Shown: positions 60,179 to 64,000 of the stretch, piece by piece
Layout of the letters: each line of letters starts with the position of its first letter
Numbering within the stretch: the stretch's first letter is position 1
DNA from: Gemmatimonadota bacterium
GTDB lineage: Bacteria > Latescibacterota > UBA2968
Direction of reading: 5' to 3'
DNA: 64,000 nucleotides
Assembly (NCBI GenBank): GCA_026705765.1
Contig: JAPPAB010000028.1
Span: 1-64,000, forward strand
Program-made: the position numbers and the translations under genes
Notes under the pieces: model-generated
Told to the model about the DNA's origin: nothing
Seen by the model: only the letters and a program-made list of their open reading frames with translations
Databases searched by the model: none

Positions 60179-60889
60179 ATGAGTGAAAAGAAAATAAAAA
60201 ATACTCGGATTCGGATCGCTGTATATGAGGGCGAAGGTGCTGGTCCAAGTTGCGCGGAACTTCTCGAAGTGCTCGGCAAGGCAAAGGGAAAGCCGGATTT
60301 CGAGATTTTCAGGATGGACGCTCTGGCAATTCGTGGGGGTAAGCTCTCGGAGGTGGATGTTCTCATCCAACCCGGTGGTAGCGGAGGAAAGCAGGGGCGT
60401 GCCCTGAAATCAAAGGGAAGAGAAGCAGTGCGGGAATTTGTAAAAGAGGGAGGCGGTTTTATCGGGATCTGTGCCGGAGCCTATCTTGCGACCAATGACT
60501 ACCCGTGGTCTCTCGACTTGATAGATGCAAAGGTGATAGACCGAGAACACTGGGCGCGGGGCACTGGCATTGTGACGATTGAATTGTCTTCGGCTGCCCA
60601 GGATTTTTTTGGGATTGAGGAGAAAACTCTTCAGATTTTTTATGGTCAGGGACCTCTGCTGGGACGCCGTAAATCGGATGATCCACTCGTTCCGGATTAC
60701 GAAAGTCTTGCTCTATATCGCACTGAGATCGCAAAAAAAGGTGCGCCTGAAGGCGTTATGCCAGGCACTTCAGCCATTGTTCGCACGCAGTTTGAAAAAG
60801 GCCGTGTGTTTTGTTTCAGTGCGCATCCCGAAAAGACAGACGCACTGGGTTATATGGTGGAAAAGGCGGTAAGATGGGCGGCTGGGTGA
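60179..60889 (+). CDS. BPL_N (biotin-protein-ligase N-terminal type) glutamine-amidotransferase-like protein
   Basis: 236 aa from ATG 60179, overlapping the end of the broken PhyH frame by 8 bases. A class-I amidotransferase-like fold: 'IRIAVYEGEGAGPSCAELLE', 'VDVLIQPGGSGGKQGRALKS', the nucleophile elbow 'GFIGICAGAYLATN' with Cys, and a C-terminal 'GRVFCFSAHPEKTDALGYM' with a His. The family is defined by the N-terminal domain of eukaryotic biotin-protein ligase; in bacteria it is often near sulfatases and sugar genes, and its reaction is unknown. Start chosen because the domain begins right there. Confidence 0.85.
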   Translation: MSEKKIKNTRIRIAVYEGEGAGPSCAELLEVLGKAKGKPDFEIFRMDALAIRGGKLSEVDVLIQPGGSGGKQGRALKSKGREAVREFVKEGGGFIGICAGAYLATNDYPWSLDLIDAKVIDREHWARGTGIVTIELSSAAQDFFGIEEKTLQIFYGQGPLLGRRKSDDPLVPDYESLALYRTEIAKKGAPEGVMPGTSAIVRTQFEKGRVFCFSAHPEKTDALGYMVEKAVRWAAG

Positions 60890-60907
60890 AGGAATAAGGA
60901 GATCCGT

Positions 60908-62311
60908 ATGACATTACCCAATATCGTCTTTATTCTCATATCGGACATGGGATGGCGCGATGTTGGCTTTCTGGGTTGTAAGACGCATGAAACGCCGAAT
61001 ATTGATCGCCTTGCTCACGGTGGCATGATTTTTCCGCAGACGTATTCTTGTGGGCCTAATTGCGCACCTTCCCGTGCCAGTATTATGTCGGGTATGTACA
61101 CACCGCGTCATGAGATCTATACACCTGGTGGTGCATCTAAAGGCGATGTTCGTCTGATGAAATTGATAACGCCTGCTCGCGATGCCGATTTAGAACGCTT
61201 TCCTTCTAATTATCCAATAGCCCTCAAACCCGATGTCACTTGCATACCGCAAGTGCTCAAATCTGCAGGATATGCTTGTGGTTCTATCGGCAAATGGCAA
61301 CTTGGCAATGATCCTGAAGCGGGACCCATTTCTAAAGGCTTTGATCACAACGTTGGTGGTCACCAGCGCATGGGACGCCATTTTAGCCCTTATAAAAATC
61401 CTGCTATGCGCGATGGTCCCGAAGGTGAGTATCTCACAGATCGGTTGACCGACGAAGCGGTTCAATTTATTCAAGACAATCGGGATGGCCCTTTTTTTCT
61501 ATATCTCGCCCACTGGGCGCTGCACGCCCCCATTTTAGCCAAAGCTGATAAAATTGCCGCCTACGAGAAAGCCGGACATTCCAACCCGCCTTATGGTGCT
61601 ATGGTTGAAAGCGTTGATGAAAGCGTGGGGCGCGTGATGCAAACGCTCGATGATCTCTGCCTTGCAGACAACACGCTTGTCATCTTTTCAGCCGATCATG
61701 GCGGCATAGCCAAATACACCAATATGGATCCGTTACGCGGTGGCAAAGGCGCGCTTTACGAAGGCGGTATCCGCGTATCTACCTGCATGCGTTGGCCCAG
61801 TGTCATTCCTGCGGGCACAACATGCGATGTGCCGATCTACGGTATCGACTTTATGCCTACCCTTGCTGAAGTTACCTCTGGTACACTTCCTGAGCATCAA
61901 CCTGTTGATGGTGAAAGTTTGGTTCCTCTTTTCTCTGGTGCAACATCCCTTAAACGCGATACCCTGTACTGGCACTTCCCTCTGTATCTCGGAGGATCTG
62001 ATTGCCAAAATATCACGCCCTTGCGGGGTGGTCGCGCTGGTCAGGGTACGGGTTGGCGTACTGTGCCTTCGGGAGCCATCCGCAAGGGTGACTGGAAACT
62101 GATTGAGCGATTTGATACCGAGAGTGTGGAACTTTACAATATTGCTCGTGATATTGGTGAAAAAAATGACCTTGCTACACGTCATACCGAAAAAGCCACT
62201 GAACTTTTGAAAGATCTCAAAAATTGGCAACGCGATACAAAAGCCATTATCCCCAACGAACCCAATCCGTATTATGATATGGAGTACGAACGTACTGTTG
62301 CTCAACAATAG
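60908..62311 (+). CDS. Sulfatase (S1 family) with variant metal site
   Basis: 467 aa, AAGGAG-type site before the ATG. The signature 'CGPNCAPSRASIMSG' has the formylglycine Cys (C52). The usual N-terminal Asp pair is reduced to one ('ILISDMGWRDVG', S12 where Asp is expected), so one calcium ligand may be missing. Later 'GSIGKWQLGNDP' (Gln for the usual His) and 'DPLRGGKGALYEGGIRVSTC' match the family. No signal peptide. The stop precedes the next sulfatase start by 27 bases. Confidence 0.92.
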   Translation: MTLPNIVFILISDMGWRDVGFLGCKTHETPNIDRLAHGGMIFPQTYSCGPNCAPSRASIMSGMYTPRHEIYTPGGASKGDVRLMKLITPARDADLERFPSNYPIALKPDVTCIPQVLKSAGYACGSIGKWQLGNDPEAGPISKGFDHNVGGHQRMGRHFSPYKNPAMRDGPEGEYLTDRLTDEAVQFIQDNRDGPFFLYLAHWALHAPILAKADKIAAYEKAGHSNPPYGAMVESVDESVGRVMQTLDDLCLADNTLVIFSADHGGIAKYTNMDPLRGGKGALYEGGIRVSTCMRWPSVIPAGTTCDVPIYGIDFMPTLAEVTSGTLPEHQPVDGESLVPLFSGATSLKRDTLYWHFPLYLGGSDCQNITPLRGGRAGQGTGWRTVPSGAIRKGDWKLIERFDTESVELYNIARDIGEKNDLATRHTEKATELLKDLKNWQRDTKAIIPNEPNPYYDMEYERTVAQQ

Positions 62312-62338
62312 ATGGGTATGACAAACAGGGAGAACGAA

Positions 62339-63727
62339 ATGAGTAAACCAAATCTGCTGATTATTCACACCGATGAACACAATTTTCGCACATTGGGTTG
62401 TTATCGCGATTTGATGCCGGAGGATCAGGCTTTTGTCTGGGGACCGGGGGTCAAAGTGGATACGCCTCATATTGATTCGCTCGCCCGGGACGGCGCTATT
62501 TGCGACAGTTATTATTCGTCGTCGCCTGTTTGCTCGCCTTCGCGTGCTTCTTTTGTGTCCGGCCTTTATCCGATTGCTACCGACGTGTATAAAAACGATA
62601 TCCCCCTGAAAGAGGGGTTGATCACTTTTGCCGAGGTGCTCAAAAACCAGGGGTATGTCACCTCATATCTCGGCAAGTGGCATCTGGGTGGAGAAGCTAA
62701 GCCCGGCTTTGCGCCAGAGCACAAATTTGGTTTTGAGGACAATCGGTATATGTGGAACCGCGGTCACTGGAAGAAACTCGGTCTGAAAGAGGACGGCACA
62801 CCCTATGTTGCGGCGAGGAACAACAGGGGTGGGCCTGCCAGCAGAGTAGATGGTGCCGATGAAAAGTCGTTTACAACTGATTGGTTGACTGACCGCACTC
62901 TGGAAATTATTGAACGCGATCAGAATCACCCCTTTTGCATTATGGTCTCTATCCCGGATCCGCACGGGCCAAACACGGTTCGCGCGCCCTACGACACGAT
63001 GTACAAAGATATGGTTTTTCAAAATCCACGCACGATGGATTTTCCCGTGGAGAAAATGCCGAAATGGCACCGGGTTGGAGACAGGAATACGGCCCGTGAA
63101 CTGAATCAGAGGCAGATGCAGAGGTATTTTGGGATGGTCAAATGCATCGACGATAATGTGGGGCGTATTCTAACAGATCTGGAAGCCGGGGGACTGGATC
63201 AGAATACGATTGTGATTTTTACTGCCGATCACGGCGACCTGATGGGCGAACATAGGCGCCACAACAAGGGGATGCCCTACGAGGGCAGTGCAAAGATTCC
63301 GTTTGTGATTCGCTGGCCCGAGAAGATTGCGCCGGGGAAAGTTGTGAATACCGCCTATACGACGGCTGATTTCGGTCCGACGATTCTGGGCCTTATGGGG
63401 ATTGAGGAGGAGATTCCAGATGCCCATGGGTTAAATGATGCGGCGGCGTTTCTCGGTGATGAAAAGGTGGTAGATGACGATCGCATTGTCTATATGACTA
63501 CTTCAACATCGCAGACCATTATGGCTGTTAACCGACGTTATAAATTGGTTCTCTCACAGGTCGATGATCCCTGGTTGTACGATCTGCATAAGGATCCGGA
63601 TGAGTTGGTCAATGTATATTCCGATCCCGAATACAAAGAGGTTGCTGAGAGATTTAAAGCTGAGTTGATTGCCCAGATGGAGCGCTACAATGAGCCTGCG
63701 CTACGCAAAGGTCGGCTCATTTATTAA
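62339..63727 (+). CDS. Sulfatase (S1 family)
   Basis: About 462 aa from ATG 62339 (AGGGAG six bases upstream; an ATG right after the previous stop is less likely). 'NLLIIHTDEHNFRTLGCY' gives the metal-binding start, with Asp-Glu in place of Asp-Asp, and 'SSSPVCSPSRASFVSG' the formylglycine Cys (C65). 'YLGKWHLGGEA' and 'FTADHGDLMGEHRRHNKGMP' follow. The TDEH start and the long insertion at about 150-200 place it in a different subfamily from the sulfatases at 4932 and 60908. Cytoplasmic by sequence. Confidence 0.94.
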   Translation: MSKPNLLIIHTDEHNFRTLGCYRDLMPEDQAFVWGPGVKVDTPHIDSLARDGAICDSYYSSSPVCSPSRASFVSGLYPIATDVYKNDIPLKEGLITFAEVLKNQGYVTSYLGKWHLGGEAKPGFAPEHKFGFEDNRYMWNRGHWKKLGLKEDGTPYVAARNNRGGPASRVDGADEKSFTTDWLTDRTLEIIERDQNHPFCIMVSIPDPHGPNTVRAPYDTMYKDMVFQNPRTMDFPVEKMPKWHRVGDRNTARELNQRQMQRYFGMVKCIDDNVGRILTDLEAGGLDQNTIVIFTADHGDLMGEHRRHNKGMPYEGSAKIPFVIRWPEKIAPGKVVNTAYTTADFGPTILGLMGIEEEIPDAHGLNDAAAFLGDEKVVDDDRIVYMTTSTSQTIMAVNRRYKLVLSQVDDPWLYDLHKDPDELVNVYSDPEYKEVAERFKAELIAQMERYNEPALRKGRLIY

Positions 63728-63795
63728 ATGGATGATCTGGCCAGGGAAGATCTGAAAAAGACCTGATTAAAGCTATATTGAAAGGTGAAACTGTT

Positions 63796-64000
63796 GTGAA
63801 AGAATATGAATCATCAAACCTGCACCCTTCCCGTCCCAATGTGATTTTGATCATTACCGACGACCAGGGGTATGGCGATCTGGGCTGTCACGGCAATCCT
63901 GTTGCCCGAACACCGAATCTGGACAGCTTGCACGGAGAAAGTATTCGGCTGACGGATTTTCACGTTGCGCCCATGTGTACGCCTACTCGCGGCCAATTGC
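63796..64000 (+). CDS. Sulfatase (S1 family), 5' part cut by window
   Basis: 68 codons from a GTG at 63796 (AAAGGTG upstream). '[20 protein letters not shown]' has the Asp pair (D22, D23) and '[12 protein letters not shown]' the CTPTR version of the formylglycine motif (C61). Fourth sulfatase of the window and third in this run. The start is not certain, since no ATG is in frame. Confidence 0.88.
   Translation, partial: MKEYESSNLHPSRPNVILIITDDQGYGDLGCHGNPVARTPNLDSLHGESIRLTDFHVAPMCTPTRGQL

Larger units (their letters stand above)
58220..60186 (+). pseudogene. PhyH-family gene broken by frameshift and a TnpB element
   Basis: The 5' part (58220-58627, AAGGAG before the ATG) reads as PhyH from 'DDYRFDLQGYLVLKDVVSPE' to 'PVHSGGHNQELSHQ'; one base too many in the TTTT near 58613 diverts the frame from the expected 'QFRYHNG'. 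The TnpB element follows from about 58630. The 3' part, in frame through 59872-60186, resumes at 'GRKNYVLEPGD' and has 'VVFTDALIHGASVRTNEGER' and 'RALIYRYSSFW'. About 40 residues between the halves, including the PGSHK turn, are missing, so a deletion accompanied the insertion. It is an HxG-type relative of the gene at 55268. Upstream, 58092-58219 holds no gene I recognise. Confidence 0.8.

Noticed and set aside
63728-63766. Short frame after the third sulfatase (12 codons)
   Set aside because: Too short, no ribosome site and not conserved in pattern; probably chance between two sulfatase genes.

Overview
The window looks like a chromosome segment from an uncultured Gram-negative bacterium of an environmental candidate phylum, most like Poribacteria or Latescibacterota. 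This is an inference from content: many phytanoyl-CoA dioxygenase-like (PhyH) genes, several sulfatases, a GWxTD-domain protein, dockerin-like calcium repeats on a secreted leucine-rich-repeat protein, a CehA/McbA-type hydrolase, and low-complexity hairpin repeats between genes. An RND efflux pump, TonB/ExbBD and lipoprotein signals point to two membranes. I saw no rRNA, tRNA or CRISPR array.

Layout. 1-9.4 kb: a partial peptide-binding lipoprotein, a thioredoxin-fold/2OG-Fe(II) fusion, an M42 aminopeptidase, an SRPBCC protein, a secreted protein, then a plus-strand run of sulfatase, two PhyH oxygenases and a GWxTD protein. 9.4-19.3 kb (minus): three PhyH genes, then a tightly overlapping run pfkB-type kinase > hflK > hflC > membrane gluzincin > coaE > gcvPA > gcvPB behind a good sigma-70 promoter. 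19.3-22.6 kb (minus): recG and a GerW/DUF2953 pair. 22.7-29.7 kb (plus): phosphohexomutase, IlvD/Edd dehydratase, CehA/McbA-like hydrolase and a nuclease-like/PIN pair whose second member is broken. 29.7-38.8 kb: LRR protein, SDR, aminotransferase, the squalene operon hpnC-hpnD-hpnE, threonine synthase, and a sigma-54 activator with a pseudo-receiver behind its own sigma-54 promoter.

39.0-54.2 kb is a continuous minus-strand array of twelve envelope genes: GT2 glycosyltransferase, TonB, ExbB, ExbD, ECF sigma, anti-sigma, Spy/CpxP-like protein, RND adaptor, RND permease, RDD protein, small membrane protein and a lipoprotein with twelve FN3 domains. It runs from a consensus-like promoter at 54.25 kb to an intrinsic terminator at 38.98 kb, so it may be one regulated envelope-stress/export operon. 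54.4-64 kb (plus): an ExeA/GspA-like ATPase, two PhyH genes, a beta-propeller protein, a PhyH pseudogene carrying a TnpB element, a BPL_N amidotransferase-like protein and three sulfatases, the last cut by the window edge.

The points most worth a second look are a modular hairpin repeat family with a conserved GC-rich core and copy-specific tandem arms, often lying on stop codons; the sigma-54 autoregulatory loop with a degenerate receiver; the 15-kb envelope operon with Gly/Arg/Gln-rich tracts; a PhyH subgroup with an HxG motif where HxD is expected; and the TnpB insertion with recognisable promoter, right end and predicted guide.
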